A stretch of 6,292 bases of DNA from an uncultured Bacilli bacterium. GTDB taxonomy: Bacteria > Bacillota_I > Bacilli_A > RF39 > UBA660. Position numbers and translations under genes: made by a program. The notes beneath the pieces were generated by a model. It had not been told where the DNA came from and searched no databases. It was given only the letters and a program-made list of their open reading frames with translations. The stretch covers positions 1-6,292 of the forward strand of contig CANQOH010000054.1 in assembly GCA_947625425.1 (NCBI GenBank). The letters run 5' to 3'. Position 1 is the stretch's first letter, and each line of letters starts with the position of its first letter. This document shows, one piece after another, positions 6,290-6,292 of this stretch.

Positions 6290-6292
6290 ATG
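6290..6292 (+). CDS. Possible start codon of the next gene, cut off by the window edge
   Basis: The last three bases are ATG, with AAGG at 6279-6282 as a weak ribosome-binding site 7 nt upstream and candidate -10 elements just before it. If real, the gene would be divergent from the sulfatase-family operon. Only the start codon is visible, so nothing can be said about the product, and a chance ATG cannot be excluded. Confidence 0.25.

Noticed and set aside
1..6292. CRISPR arrays, tRNA or rRNA genes, insertion sequences, phage or plasmid functions
   Set aside because: No spaced direct repeats, cloverleaf or rRNA sequence, transposase motif or terminal inverted repeats were seen by eye on either strand.

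Overview
The window is strongly AT-rich and looks like chromosomal DNA from a low-GC Bacillota. The gut Bacilli/Erysipelotrichia/RF39 type is my guess, from base composition and gene content only. The genetic code appears standard: tryptophans in the long genes are TGG, and TGA ends the sulfatase-family gene. Leucine is mostly TTA, genes are tightly packed, and Shine-Dalgarno sites are purine-rich.

Layout: (i) 1-225 holds the open 3' end of an unidentified reading frame, a Rho-independent hairpin right at its stop, and a strong ribosome-binding site. (ii) 226-2297, + strand, is a two-gene uracil salvage operon: an NCS2 uracil permease (uraA/pyrP) with an unusual charged C-terminal tail, then uracil phosphoribosyltransferase (upp) 23 bp downstream. 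The permease imports uracil and Upp converts it with PRPP to UMP. (iii) 2296-2352 holds two back-to-back terminators, one for each of the converging operons. (iv) 2342-6111, minus strand, is a second two-gene operon. First comes a membrane-anchored LTA synthase/phosphoglycerol transferase-type enzyme. It is followed, with stop and start almost touching, by a glutamine-dependent asparagine synthetase-family protein (asnB). (v) 6112-6292 is an intergenic region. It holds an extended -10 promoter for the minus operon, two strong hairpins with U-tracts facing opposite ways, possible + strand promoter elements, and an ATG at the very last three bases that may start the next gene.

The four main genes are recognisable members of known families, and I see no wholly new system. 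The points worth following are the lysine-rich permease tail with a 60-bp-spaced internal repeat, the conflict over the asnB start, the coupling of an AsnB-type amidotransferase to a cell-surface polymer enzyme, the hairpin-rich region at the right edge, and the unclear promoter of the uracil operon.
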